Origin: Bradyrhizobium semiaridum
GTDB lineage: Bacteria; Pseudomonadota; Alphaproteobacteria; Rhizobiales; Xanthobacteraceae
Assembly (NCBI RefSeq): GCF_020329505.1
Contig: NZ_JAGKJJ010000009.1
Span: 1-64,000 of the forward strand
Length of the DNA stretch: 64,000 nucleotides
Reading direction: 5' to 3'
This document shows positions 1 to 8,296 of the stretch, piece after piece (the stretch's first letter is position 1; each line of letters opens with the position of its first letter). The notes under the pieces are model-generated. The model was not told the origin of the DNA. It saw nothing but the letters and a program-made list of their open reading frames with translations, and made no database searches. The position numbers were made by a program, and so were the translations under genes.

Positions 1-265
1 TGAAGGCGAGAATGCGGGCATCGGCATTGCGCGCGCGGATGTTGCGGATCGCTTCCAGCCCGCTCGCACCCGGCATCGAGATGTCCATCACCACCACGTC
101 AGGCGCGTGCGACTTGAAGGCGCGATAGGCATTGGCGGCGTTGTCGGCCTCGGCGACGACGCGAAAATCGTCCTGATGCTCGAGCACGCGCCGGTAGCCC
201 TGGCGGACGACGGGATGATCGTCGACCAGGAGAATTGCGATGCCGGCAGTCTTGCGGGCAGTCAT
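1..265 (-). CDS. Response regulator, receiver domain (partial, runs off the left edge)
   Basis: Only the first 88 residues are present. They form a CheY-like receiver domain: the acidic pair D15-D16 in LLVDDHP, and the probable phospho-acceptor D61 in VVMDISMPG. The missing C-terminus would be expected to hold a LuxR-type helix-turn-helix, because the partner kinase is of the NarL/HisKA_3 type. The ATG at 265 follows the kinase stop codon (267-269) by one base, so the two genes are almost certainly one operon with the kinase first. Target genes are unknown; the divergent operon starting at 1828 is a natural candidate. Confidence 0.88.
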   Translation of the reverse strand, partial: MTARKTAGIAILLVDDHPVVRQGYRRVLEHQDDFRVVAEADNAANAYRAFKSHAPDVVVMDISMPGASGLEAIRNIRARNADARILAF

Positions 266-266
266 C

Positions 267-1640
267 TCAGGCGGCGAGCGGAATGGTCGCGGCGACGGAC
301 AGGCCGCGGCGCGCGCGGGCGATCTGCAGCGAGCCGCCGAGCGCGGTGACGCGCTCGCTGACGCCGGTGAGGCCAAAACCTGCCGACTGCGCCACCTGCA
401 CCGCATCACCGCCGCCATCGTCCTCGACGCGGACGAGCAGCGCATTCTCCGCGCCGGTCCGCCGCTCGATCCGCAGCACGATCTCGCGCGCACCGCTGTG
501 GCGCAGCGCATTGGTCAGGCATTCCTGCGCGACGCGATAGGCGGTGGCGGCCACCGTGCCGCTGATATCGGCGAGATCGCCCTGCAGATCGAGCTGGATC
601 AGCGGTTGCGTCGCCGCGCGGGAGCGCCAGCTGTCGACGAGGTCGACCAGGCTGGCTTCGAGTCCAAGCTCCTCGGCCGGTGGATGGCGCAGCCGGTTCA
701 GCGTGTCGCGCAGGCAGGCCATGATGCGGCGCGTCGCCTGCGAGATCATCCGCGCATCCTGCGCGATCTCGTTCTTGCCGGCATGGTCGCGCGGCGCACC
801 GGCCTCGATCGTATTGGCGAAGGCGAGGATCGCGGTGAGGTTCTGGCCGAACTCGTCGTGCAGCTCGCGGGCGAGCGCGCGGCGTTCGTCACTGCGGATT
901 TCGAGCAGGCGCCGCGTCAGCACGGCGCGCTCCTCCTCGGCCTGCGCGAGGCGGTCGCCGAGGTCGCTGACGGCCTGGCCGATCATTGCGAGGTCCATCG
1001 AGCGGAAGCGCGGCAGCGGCGTCCGGTAATCGCCGTCGGCCATCCGCCGCAGCGCCGATACGATCGAGCGTGCCGGCGCCAGCGTGTGCGCGATCGCGAG
1101 CGAGGCGAGCAGCGCGATGGCGAGCGCCATCAGCAGTGCGACGTGGATGTTGTCGAGGATATGCTGCCAGGCCAGCGCGATCGCGGCGTCCGGATCTGAT
1201 ACGGCACGGATGGTTCCAGCGGTCGCGGCGCGGGCGCTGATCGGCCGTTCGACGCTGGCGTGACGGCCGAGCAGCGTCTCGACCGCGGCGGCGAACCAGC
1301 GCGGCGGCGCCTTGCCGATCCCCTTGTTCTGGCCGCACAGCGGCTTCTCGAACGCGCCTGCCGGCTCGAACTGCACGCAGATCCCGGGCGCGATCAGGCC
1401 CATGGTCTCGATGGTGCGCCAATCGGGCGCGGGCAGCAATTGCTCGCGCATGCGGTTGCTGCGCAGCAGCAATTCGCGCCAGTACAGCGCTTCGAGCGCC
1501 TGCGAGACGCGTTCGGCGGACGCTTCGGTCGCACGATCGACGCTGCGATAGGCATCGACCGTAGCCCAGACGGTGGCGGCGCCGAGGCACAGTGCGACGA
1601 TGACGAGCAGACGGGCGACCAGTTGAAGCACGAGGCGCAT
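267..1640 (-). CDS. Membrane sensor histidine kinase, HisKA_3 (NarL/DesK) type
   Basis: This 457-residue protein has a transmembrane segment at about 6-27, a roughly 135-residue extracytoplasmic region with a CxxC-like pair of separated cysteines, a second transmembrane segment at about 166-186, a HAMP-like linker, and a HisKA_3 dimerisation helix with phospho-acceptor H261 in ELHDEFGQN. The ATPase domain shows an N box (N377 in CLTNALRHSG) and G boxes near 406-411 and 421-426 (GFGLTG). I chose the ATG at 1640 because it starts directly at the first membrane helix; the reading frame stays open upstream, but that part lies in the divergent promoter region. It should phosphorylate the regulator encoded just downstream. 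The signal is unknown. Confidence 0.9.
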   Translation of the reverse strand: MRLVLQLVARLLVIVALCLGAATVWATVDAYRSVDRATEASAERVSQALEALYWRELLLRSNRMREQLLPAPDWRTIETMGLIAPGICVQFEPAGAFEKPLCGQNKGIGKAPPRWFAAAVETLLGRHASVERPISARAATAGTIRAVSDPDAAIALAWQHILDNIHVALLMALAIALLASLAIAHTLAPARSIVSALRRMADGDYRTPLPRFRSMDLAMIGQAVSDLGDRLAQAEEERAVLTRRLLEIRSDERRALARELHDEFGQNLTAILAFANTIEAGAPRDHAGKNEIAQDARMISQATRRIMACLRDTLNRLRHPPAEELGLEASLVDLVDSWRSRAATQPLIQLDLQGDLADISGTVAATAYRVAQECLTNALRHSGAREIVLRIERRTGAENALLVRVEDDGGGDAVQVAQSAGFGLTGVSERVTALGGSLQIARARRGLSVAATIPLAA

Positions 1641-1827
1641 GCGATCCACTCCACTTGCGAGTGGACGAGCGTAACAGCATCGCGGTTCCGGGCCAATTGG
1701 AAGCACGCCGTGCCATGCAGATCGGGAAATTTGCCCGACGAAATCTGGGCAGATGTAATTGGACGGGGGCAGGCGCCTCTGGTCTGATGTCTTTACGGAA
1801 CAAGTCGCCACAGGGAGCAAACGCAAC
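1641..1827. promoter_or_regulatory. Divergent intergenic region between kinase and ExbB-like operon
   Basis: About 190 bases separate two divergent start codons, so both promoters must lie here. A purine-rich ribosome site (AGGGAG near 1812) precedes the ATG at 1828. I see no confident sigma-70 hexamers or clear palindromic operator. Confidence 0.4.
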
Positions 1828-2607
1828 ATGGATGCCAAGGTCGGCGCCGCGACGGCATCGGCGCCCGGGGACGCGGGGGAACGTCGGGTCTTGCTGCTCT
1901 GGATGATCTTCACGGGGCTTTCGATCTTCGCCGCATTCCTGCTCTGGCGCTACGGGCTGATCCGCCTCATGGTGACGTCCGACCGCACCTACATTTCCAG
2001 CGTCATCGCGGCGCTCTACGTCGTCACCTGCGTGCACTGCTTCTGGCGGACGCGGGCAATCGCGCGGGAAGGCGAGGTTGCGCGCGGCTGCCGCGCAATC
2101 CTCGCCGCGCCTGACGGCCCCAGGGCGCTGGCCGCCGATGCGCGCGGCCTGCCGAGCGGGCTCGTCACCGATCACATCAGGAGCCTGGTGCAGAAGGCCG
2201 CCGCGCAGGCCAAGGGCCCGGTCGACCAGACGCTGCTGCTGCGCACGCTGGCCGACCGCCTGCGCGGCTCCAACGGCTTCGGCACCTTCGTCTCCGACAC
2301 GCTGATGAAGCTCGGCCTGCTCGGCACCATCATCGGCTTCATCATCATGCTGGCACCGATCGCGACCCTCGATGCCGCGGACAAGGTCGCGATGAAATCC
2401 TCGATGGGGCTGATGAGCGACGGTATGGCGGTCGCGATGTACACGACGCTGGCCGGGCTGATCGGATCGATCCTGGTCCGCATCCAGTACTACATGCTGG
2501 ATGCCGCGACCCAGAAGGTATTTTCTGACACGGTCGTGCTGACCGAGACGCATGTCACGCCGGCGCTGGAGCGCGGAGTTGGAACGTCGCCTGGAACGCG
2601 GCAATGA
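1828..2607 (+). CDS. MotA/TolQ/ExbB-like proton-channel family membrane protein
   Basis: The 259-residue product has two N-terminal membrane helices (LLLWMIFTGLSIFAAFLLW and a following ISSVIAALYVV segment), a cytoplasmic loop, then the C-terminal MotA/ExbB/TolQ signature: KLGLLGTIIGFIIML, a short loop, and MAVAMYTTLAGLIGSI. That pair of helices normally lines the proton path and packs against an ExbD/TolR/MotB helix. Its stop overlaps the next ATG by four bases (ATGA), which indicates translational coupling. The downstream protein has ExbD-like topology, so a two-component energised channel is likely. No TonB, TolA or peptidoglycan-binding partner is encoded nearby. Known relatives energise uptake or envelope functions; the substrate here cannot be named. 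Confidence 0.8.
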   Translation: MDAKVGAATASAPGDAGERRVLLLWMIFTGLSIFAAFLLWRYGLIRLMVTSDRTYISSVIAALYVVTCVHCFWRTRAIAREGEVARGCRAILAAPDGPRALAADARGLPSGLVTDHIRSLVQKAAAQAKGPVDQTLLLRTLADRLRGSNGFGTFVSDTLMKLGLLGTIIGFIIMLAPIATLDAADKVAMKSSMGLMSDGMAVAMYTTLAGLIGSILVRIQYYMLDAATQKVFSDTVVLTETHVTPALERGVGTSPGTRQ

Positions 2608-3278
2608 TGGACGAGTTCGGCCTCTATCCGCGCGAGGAGCCGTTCGATCCACTCGGCGTCATGCTGTTCAAGGCGCTGCAGGTGATCGCCTTCCTGTTCT
2701 TCCTGGCGCTGCTCGCAGTGTCGCCGGACTCGAAGGACGGCAAGATCGAATCCAAGGCGGAGTTCATCATCACGATGGACTGGCCGGACAACCACCCCGA
2801 CGATCTCGACCTGTTCGTGCAGGACCCCGCCGGCAACATCGCCTGGTACCGGCACCGCGAGGCCGGCTTCCTGACACTCGACCGTGACGACCGCGGGGGT
2901 GCCAACGACTTCATCGTCGTCAACGGCAAGAAGATCGCCTCGCCGATCCGCGAGGAGATCGTCACCGTGCGCGGCATCGTCCCCGGCGAATACACCGTCA
3001 ACATCTCGCATTTCGTGGCGACGACCGGTCAGCCGGTCGAGGCCAGCATCAAGGTGCAGAAGCTCAATCCGGTGGCGCAGGTGATCTTCGACAACAAGCT
3101 CACCCTGGATCACACCGGCGACGAGAAGACCGCGGTGCGGTTTCGGCTGGACGCCGAGGGCAAGGTGATCAATGTCGACCAGCGGCCGAAGTCGCTGCTG
3201 GAGACATTCCGCGGGCCCTGGCGCAACGGCGCCGACATCGATCCGAAGACCGGGGTGAGGGTGCTGCGCCGTGACTAG
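2604..3278 (+). CDS. ExbD-topology protein with a large beta-rich periplasmic domain, function unknown
   Basis: This 224-residue protein has a short cytoplasmic N-terminus, one membrane helix at about 22-38 and a periplasmic remainder, the ExbD/TolR layout. Its periplasmic part is not a standard ExbD domain. It contains a motif of the kind seen in YfaP/DUF2135-like beta domains (TMDWPDNHPDDLDLFVQDP, then a GEYTVNISHF strand). The gene overlaps its neighbours on both sides (4 bases upstream, 8 downstream), so the three genes are co-translated. I infer that it is the channel partner of the preceding ExbB-like protein; binding of an extracellular or periplasmic ligand by the beta domain is speculation. 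Confidence 0.65.
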   Translation: MMDEFGLYPREEPFDPLGVMLFKALQVIAFLFFLALLAVSPDSKDGKIESKAEFIITMDWPDNHPDDLDLFVQDPAGNIAWYRHREAGFLTLDRDDRGGANDFIVVNGKKIASPIREEIVTVRGIVPGEYTVNISHFVATTGQPVEASIKVQKLNPVAQVIFDNKLTLDHTGDEKTAVRFRLDAEGKVINVDQRPKSLLETFRGPWRNGADIDPKTGVRVLRRD

Positions 3279-3876
3279 CTTTCAGTCGATGATCTTCACG
3301 CTTGCGGTCGCCTATGCGGTGATCGGCGCGCTGCTGCTGATCGTGCTGGTCTATGCGCGGCTGCACTGGTCGCTGAAGGCGCTGGCGATCGTCGTGACCA
3401 GCGTGTTCTATGTCGTCAGCTTCGGCGGCATGCGCGGGTTGCTCGGCTGGGCCTCGACGGACCGGCTGCCGGCGAACTTCAAGCTGCTGCATACGCGGAT
3501 CGTCGAGCCGCATTCGCTGGCGGGCGATCCCGGGGCGATCTATCTGTGGGTCGAGGAGCTCGATGAGGACAACCGGCCGAGCGCCGTCCCGCGCGCCTTC
3601 CGGATTCCCTACAGCGATGCGCTGGCCGAGCAGGCCCACGCAGCGGACAACGAGATCAAGGCCGGCCACGCGCAGGGCGGCCGGGCCGCCGACTTCGGCG
3701 GCGGCGACGGCACCATCATGGATTTCGTCCGGGAGTACATCACGCCGAAGACGATCCTCGAGACCAGCGGCGGCGACTCGACGACGGGCATCTTCCTGCC
3801 TCCGCAGCCGGGCGCGGCATCGGTTTTCACCCCGCTGCCACCGCCCCGGATGCCGCCCAAGGACGCGCAGCAGTAG
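3271..3876 (+). CDS. Third protein of the ExbB-like operon, two membrane helices, unknown
   Basis: The 201-residue product starts at a GTG inside the previous gene. It has two N-terminal membrane helices (about 7-27 and 35-52), a soluble middle region, and a low-complexity proline-rich tail (PLPPPRMPPK). I do not recognise a family. Its conserved position after the ExbB- and ExbD-like genes and the overlapping start suggest a third subunit or adaptor of the same envelope complex. A strong terminator follows at 4024-4057, closing the operon. Confidence 0.6.
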   Translation: MTSFQSMIFTLAVAYAVIGALLLIVLVYARLHWSLKALAIVVTSVFYVVSFGGMRGLLGWASTDRLPANFKLLHTRIVEPHSLAGDPGAIYLWVEELDEDNRPSAVPRAFRIPYSDALAEQAHAADNEIKAGHAQGGRAADFGGGDGTIMDFVREYITPKTILETSGGDSTTGIFLPPQPGAASVFTPLPPPRMPPKDAQQ

Positions 3877-4023
3877 CGACGCGGGAATGGCAGAGAAATA
3901 GGGATTGCCTATAATCAGTCAGCGGGATGGACAGTAATCATCCGGAATCCCATTCGGCCGCCGACCGGGTGTAATCTGATGGCTAACCGGGGCTAGATTT
4001 CATCCCCAAGGCATTTTCCCGGC

Positions 4024-4057
4024 AAAGGGGCCGCTGCGTGAAGCGGCCCCTTTCGAT
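4024..4057 (+). terminator. Rho-independent terminator after the ExbB-like operon
   Basis: A perfect 12-base stem (AAAGGGGCCGCT at 4024-4035 pairing with 4042-4053) closes a 6-base loop and ends in a short T-rich stretch. The AAA/TTT flanks make it able to work in both directions, but only the upstream operon needs it. Confidence 0.75.
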
Positions 4058-4140
4058 TCCTGAGCCCAATTCAGACCATGGTCCCAACCCAGGGCGGGTC
4101 CCTCCGCCCCCCTTGGAGTGCACCTCTCACAAAATATTGC

Positions 4141-4182
4141 CTGACAGATATTGAAATCTGTCAGCGGGACGATGTATATACT
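4141..4182 (+). promoter_or_regulatory. Perfect 9-6-9 palindromic operator overlapping a sigma-70-like promoter
   Basis: CTGACAGAT at 4141-4149 is repeated in inverted form at 4156-4164 with a six-base spacer. A TTGAAA hexamer (4151-4156) lies inside it, and a TATATA box follows 18 bases later at 4175-4180. A repressor bound here would block RNA polymerase. The layout fits autorepression by the TetR protein encoded downstream. Confidence 0.7.
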
Positions 4183-4276
4183 CTACAGCTCTAAGGGAGG
4201 AGGGCTGCCCAAGCGGCTGTTCCGGCGATCGGCCGGGGCGCCGGACTGATTTGATTACCTCGAAGGAACTGCCTCC

Positions 4277-4411
4277 ATGACCATAGAAATCTTTCAATTG
4301 CCCGCCCAGATTCAACAGTGGCTCAATCTTCGCGTCGCTCGCCATTTGGCCGCCCAGGCCGCCAAATTTTCCCGCGGGCAGGACAGCGAGAACCAGACGG
4401 TGAACGCATGA
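4277..4411 (+). CDS. 44-residue leader peptide coupled to a TetR gene
   Basis: The small frame starts MTIEIFQLPAQIQQWLNLRV and ends with a TGA that overlaps the TetR start codon in an ATGA arrangement. It is the first open frame after the palindromic promoter at 4141-4182. It has an amphipathic helical look (LNLRVARHLAAQAAKF) and no cysteines or signal peptide. Overlap with the regulator suggests translational coupling, so it may set the regulator's expression level rather than act by itself. I do not recognise a family. Confidence 0.5.
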   Translation: MTIEIFQLPAQIQQWLNLRVARHLAAQAAKFSRGQDSENQTVNA

Positions 4412-5001
4412 ACGAGGCGGTGGCGTTGACACCCGAGCGGATCCTCGAAACGACCGAGGATGTTTTGCGGCGCTTCGGGCTCGCCAAGGCCACCGTTGTC
4501 GACGTTGCCCGTGCGCTGGATGTCAGCCACGGCAGCGTCTACCGCCATTTCCCCAGCAAGGCCTCGTTGCGCGACGCGGTCGCCAAGCGCTGGCTCGACC
4601 GCGCCAATGAGCCGCTGTGCAAGCTTGCGGCCGCCGACGGCCCCGCGCCGGAGCGGCTGGAGCAGTGGCTGCGCACCATGTTCGCGATCAAGCAGAAGAA
4701 GGTCTGCGACGATCCCGAGATGTTCGCGACCTATCTCGCGCTGGCGCAGGAGGCCCGCGAGGTGGTGGAGGCCTACAAGAACAAGCAGTGCGACCTAGTC
4801 GCGAAGATCCTGTCCGACGGTGTCGCGCAGGGCGTGTTCGAGATCGACGATATCAAGGCGACGGCGCGTGCCGTGTTCGATGCCACCGTGCGCTACCATC
4901 ACCCGGCGCATGCCGAGGAATGGGCCAAGCCCGAATGCCCGTCGCGGATCGACGCGCTGATCGCCCTGCTGCTGAAGGGCCTGCGGGCCTGCAAGTCGTA
5001 G
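4408..5001 (+). CDS. TetR/AcrR family transcriptional regulator
   Basis: The 197-residue protein has the classic N-terminal TetR DNA-binding domain: RILETTEDVLRRFG, then VVDVARALDVSHGSVYRHF and the SKASLRDAV continuation. The rest is an alpha-helical ligand/dimerisation domain. I use the ATG at 4408 (MNEAVALTP) because it overlaps the leader peptide stop and gives a normal-length TetR; the longer frame upstream is the leader region read in another frame. The operator at 4141-4164 is most likely its own. No efflux or enzyme gene sits directly next to it, so the regulon is not obvious. Confidence 0.88.
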   Translation: MNEAVALTPERILETTEDVLRRFGLAKATVVDVARALDVSHGSVYRHFPSKASLRDAVAKRWLDRANEPLCKLAAADGPAPERLEQWLRTMFAIKQKKVCDDPEMFATYLALAQEAREVVEAYKNKQCDLVAKILSDGVAQGVFEIDDIKATARAVFDATVRYHHPAHAEEWAKPECPSRIDALIALLLKGLRACKS

Positions 5002-5292
5002 CTGCTGGTCTTCGGTCCGCCGAGTGGAACTCGCGGACGATCCGGCAACCGCTTCTCATTCTCTCAAACTTGCTCTCAATCTTGTGATCGGCGCGAGACG
5101 TCGAGGCGGGGACGCACAAAAACCGCGGCGGCGCGCCAAATCCCGTTTGCCGGCAAGTGGATTCCCGATTGGCACGACGAGGTTCCGCGTGCCGCGAGCG
5201 TCTGCGTAATTTCGTTCTCACCCATTGGGATGAGGACAGGCCGCGCGTGTCGTCGCATCTTGCGCACGTATTTTGACCGCGGAGTTTCGACG

Positions 5293-5493
5293 ATGAGACA
5301 CGCATCATTGCCGATCGAGAAGATAGCAGCGACTGCACCTCCGTCAGGCATTGTTTCATCGAGGCTGGGCGCGCTCTTCCAGCTTGTTCTGCAGGCTCTG
5401 CACGATTCGCGACGCCGCGAGGCGCAACGTGTCATCAGGCGACATCGCCACCTGTTCCCTGACCCGCATTCAGCCGACGCCGAACACGGCTGA
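5293..5493 (+). CDS. Small basic helical protein, unknown
   Basis: A 66-residue frame with an Arg/His-rich C-terminal helix (LFQLVLQALHDSRRREAQR, then VIRRHRHLF). The helix is amphipathic and strongly positive, which could suit RNA or membrane contact, but that is a guess. It ends 10 bases before the next small gene, so the two may be co-transcribed. The roughly 290 bases upstream (5002-5292) hold no other gene that I can support. Confidence 0.5.
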   Translation: MRHASLPIEKIAATAPPSGIVSSRLGALFQLVLQALHDSRRREAQRVIRRHRHLFPDPHSADAEHG

Positions 5494-5503
5494 GAGGTCG
5501 ACG

Positions 5504-5695
5504 ATGGCATTCATGGCGAAGAAACTGCCTGCACGGCGTCCACCGTCGGTTCCGCCCGGAGGCAATGTCGGCCTGCTCGCCATCTTCGCGGTCGCGGTCC
5601 TGATCCTTCACCTTGTGGCCGCCGCCGTGTTGCCCCAGGCGACGGAGGGACCCCGTGCGGCGTCTCCCACTGCGGCGATGCTGGGCTCCGACTAG
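5504..5695 (+). CDS. Small single-pass membrane protein, unknown
   Basis: A 63-residue product with a basic, proline-rich N-terminus (KKLPARRPPSVPPGG) and one hydrophobic segment (LLAIFAVAVLILHLVAAAV), followed by a short polar tail. The layout predicts the N-terminus in the cytoplasm. It lies in the same direction as the preceding small gene and the downstream phosphoesterase. No family is recognised. Confidence 0.5.
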   Translation: MAFMAKKLPARRPPSVPPGGNVGLLAIFAVAVLILHLVAAAVLPQATEGPRAASPTAAMLGSD

Positions 5696-5830
5696 CCTCG
5701 CCGACGCTCTTGTCCGTCCATCAATTCGCTGGATGCCGCCCTTGGCGCAATTGCGGGCAGGGGGCCGCGCGTGCTTGATGCCGGTGGGGGATCGGTCTGG
5801 TTCCTCGCGCTCAACCACCGCCGGACGAAG

Positions 5831-6571
5831 ATGCGGCTCGCCCTCTTTGCGGACATTCACGCCAACCGGCAGGCCTTCGCCGCCTGCCTCGAAGCCGCGC
5901 GGGCGCGCGGCGCCGAGCGGCTGGTTTGTCTCGGCGACATCGTCGGCTATGGCGCCGATCCGGAATGGGCGGTCGACACGGTGATGGGTCTCGTCGCCGA
6001 TGGCGCGATCGCTGTGCGCGGCAATCATGACCATGCGATCGGCACGCCGAGCGATGGCATGAACGACGAGGCGCGGGCCGCGGTCGACTGGACGCGCGGC
6101 CGGCTCAGCGCCGGGCAGCGTGCCTTCCTGACCGGCCTGCCGCTGCAGCGGGAGGAGGATAACCGCCTCTACGTGCATTCCGAGGCGTCGGACCCGGCGA
6201 AGTGGCGCTATGTCCGCGACACCGCCGATGCCGCGCGCAGCATGCTGGCAACCGAGCTCCAAATCACGTTCTGCGGCCATATCCACCAGCCCGGCCTCTA
6301 TTCGATGTCCTCGGCCGCGAAGATGACCCGCTTCGTCCCGACCTCGGGCGTCGCCGTGCAACTCTTGACCGGGCGGCGCTGGCTCGCGGTGCTCGGCTCG
6401 GTCGGCCAGCCGCGCGACGGCGATCCGGCCGCGTCGTTTGCGATGTTCGACACGGTGAGCCGCGAGATCACCTATGTCCGCGTGCCCTACGATATCCAGA
6501 CCGCGGCGGCGCGGATCAGGGCGAACGGCCTGCCGCACTGGCTCGCCGATCGCCTGTTCATCGGCAGGTGA
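5831..6571 (+). CDS. Metallophosphoesterase (calcineurin-like)
   Basis: The 246-residue enzyme carries the complete dinuclear metal set: D8 and H10 in LFADIHAN, D36 in CLGDIVGYG, N65-H66 in RGNHDHA, and H150/H152 in FCGHIHQPG. The family removes phosphate from proteins, nucleotides or small molecules. I chose the ATG at 5831 because it starts directly at the first beta strand (MRLALFADIH). A Ser/Thr kinase gene begins 6 bases after its stop, so kinase and phosphatase are probably made together. Opposed action on the same targets is an inference from that pairing. Confidence 0.9.
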   Translation: MRLALFADIHANRQAFAACLEAARARGAERLVCLGDIVGYGADPEWAVDTVMGLVADGAIAVRGNHDHAIGTPSDGMNDEARAAVDWTRGRLSAGQRAFLTGLPLQREEDNRLYVHSEASDPAKWRYVRDTADAARSMLATELQITFCGHIHQPGLYSMSSAAKMTRFVPTSGVAVQLLTGRRWLAVLGSVGQPRDGDPAASFAMFDTVSREITYVRVPYDIQTAAARIRANGLPHWLADRLFIGR

Positions 6572-6577
6572 CTTCAG

Positions 6578-8044
6578 ATGGCCGCGCTCAAGATGCAGCC
6601 AGGCGCGGTGATCGACGGCTTCACCATCGGCGAGCAGGTGCATCGCGGCGGCATGGCGACGCTGTGGACCGTCACGCATCCCGGCATCAACGTTCCGCTG
6701 CTGATGAAAGTGCCGCTGTTGTCCGAAGGCGAGGATTCGGCGGCGATCGTCAGCTTCGAGATGGAGCAGATGATCCTGCCGCGGCTGTCGGGGCCGCACG
6801 TGCCGGCGTGCTTCGGCACCGGCGACTTCGAGCGGCAAGCGTATGTCGTGATGGAGCGCATTCCCGGGCAGACGCTCTACAAGCGGATCGGCGAGTTGCC
6901 GCTGCCGTATGAGGAGGCGAGGGCGATCGCCGGCAAGATCGCGGCCGCGCTCACCAGCCTGCACCGGCAGAACGTCATCCATCACGACATCAAGCCGAGC
7001 AGCATCATGTTTCGCGAGCGCAGCGAGGCGGTGCTGATCGATTTCGGTCTCTCGCATCACGAGCATCTGCCGGACCTGCTGCAGGAGGAGTTCCGTCTGC
7101 CGTTCGGCACCGCGCCCTATATGGCGCCGGAACGCCTGCTCGGGGTGCGCGACGACCCGCGGAGCGATCTGTTTTCGCTCGGGGTGCTGCTGTATTTCTT
7201 CACGACGGGCGTGCGGCCGTTCGGCGAGACCGAGACCTTGCGCGGGATGCGCCGGCGGCTGTGGCGCGATCCCTATCCGCCGCGCAGCCTCAGGGACGAC
7301 TATCCGCCCTGGCTGCAGGAGATCGTGCTGCGCTGCCTGGAGATCGACCCCGGTGCGCGCTATCCGACCGCAGCGCAGCTTGCCTTTGATCTTGCGCACC
7401 CGGAACAGGTCAAGCTCACCGCGCGGTCGCAGCGGATCAAGCGCGATTCCATCGGCACGGTCTGGCACCGCCGCTTCAATCTCGGCGCAGTGCAGCCGCA
7501 GCCGAAATCCGACGTCGCGGCCCAGCTCGCGTCGAGCCCGATCGTCATGGTCGCGCTCGACATCGCCGAAGGTTCCGCTGTGCTGGACGAGGCCATTCGC
7601 GTCACCGCAGAGCGCGTGCTGTCGACCTCGCCCTCGGCGCGGCTCGCCTGCGTCAACGTGTTGAAGCTGAATCGGCTGGCGATCGATCGCACCCTCGACG
7701 AGCAGGGCCAGAACAAGCATGTCGACCGTCTAGTCGCGCTCCAGCATTGGGCGCGGCCGTTCCGGCTCGAGGACAACAGGCTGACCGTGCATGTGCTGGA
7801 GGCGATCGATCCGGCGGCAGCGCTGCTGGAATTCGCTGCGGTCAATCTGGTCGATCACATCATCATCGGCGCGCGGCAGAATTCGATGATGCGCGCGCTG
7901 CTCGGCAGCGTCTCCGCCCAGGTCGCGTCCGAAGCGCCGTGCACGGTGACCGTGGTGCGGCCGTCACGGCTGACGGTGCAGGGCGAGAGTAAGGGAACGG
8001 CGGAACAAGGTGCGTCAGACGTCGCGCCGCCGGGAATGTTCTGA
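6578..8044 (+). CDS. Ser/Thr protein kinase fused to a universal stress protein domain
   Basis: In this 488-residue protein, residues 13-280 form a Hanks-type kinase with lysine K44 (LLMKVP), the catalytic segment HHDIKPSS (D137, K139), DFG at 155-157 and an APE-like motif (MAPERLLG). Two catalytic-loop positions differ from the norm: the usual Arg before the catalytic Asp is His136, and the usual Mg-binding Asn is Ser142. From about 318 the sequence becomes a UspA-type domain (SPIVMVALDIAEGSAVLDEA, later VDHIIIGARQNSMMRALLGS and a VASEAPCTVTVVR end). Usp domains often bind ATP and respond to stress. The upstream phosphoesterase gene makes a likely regulatory pair. The loop changes could lower activity. 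Confidence 0.88.
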   Translation: MAALKMQPGAVIDGFTIGEQVHRGGMATLWTVTHPGINVPLLMKVPLLSEGEDSAAIVSFEMEQMILPRLSGPHVPACFGTGDFERQAYVVMERIPGQTLYKRIGELPLPYEEARAIAGKIAAALTSLHRQNVIHHDIKPSSIMFRERSEAVLIDFGLSHHEHLPDLLQEEFRLPFGTAPYMAPERLLGVRDDPRSDLFSLGVLLYFFTTGVRPFGETETLRGMRRRLWRDPYPPRSLRDDYPPWLQEIVLRCLEIDPGARYPTAAQLAFDLAHPEQVKLTARSQRIKRDSIGTVWHRRFNLGAVQPQPKSDVAAQLASSPIVMVALDIAEGSAVLDEAIRVTAERVLSTSPSARLACVNVLKLNRLAIDRTLDEQGQNKHVDRLVALQHWARPFRLEDNRLTVHVLEAIDPAAALLEFAAVNLVDHIIIGARQNSMMRALLGSVSAQVASEAPCTVTVVRPSRLTVQGESKGTAEQGASDVAPPGMF

Positions 8045-8071
8045 TCGTCGGTTCCTCGCGGTCCGCCGTGA

Positions 8072-8206
8072 TCAGGCCCGGCGCGGAAGGATGTAGTTGA
8101 CGCGCACGCGCACGGGCTGCCGCGTGACATAGCAGCGCCGCACGACGACGGCGGCATTCAGCCCAAACCATAAAGCGATGGCAGTGCAGACAGCGATCAG
8201 TGTCAT
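8072..8206 (-). CDS. Small membrane protein (44 residues), unknown
   Basis: The frame starts MTLIAVCTAIALWFGLNAAV, a single membrane helix, followed by a short basic cytoplasmic tail rich in Arg and Val. A good GGGAGG ribosome site lies just upstream of the ATG at 8206. No family is recognised; confidence rests on the clear ribosome site and membrane helix. Confidence 0.45.
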   Translation of the reverse strand: MTLIAVCTAIALWFGLNAAVVVRRCYVTRQPVRVRVNYILPRRA

Positions 8207-8296
8207 GATGCGTGCCTCCCCAAGATCTATTTCTTGGGGAGATTTGTGCATCGGAATGGATGAGTCTGTGAAGCCCCGATGACGCAGCGGCCCCGC

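Noticed and set aside
5435..7720. Very long leftward open frame (761 codons) opposite the phosphoesterase and kinase genes
   Set aside because: High GC leaves few stop codons on the opposite strand. The encoded sequence is Arg/His/Asp-rich with no family pattern, while the forward genes are clear.
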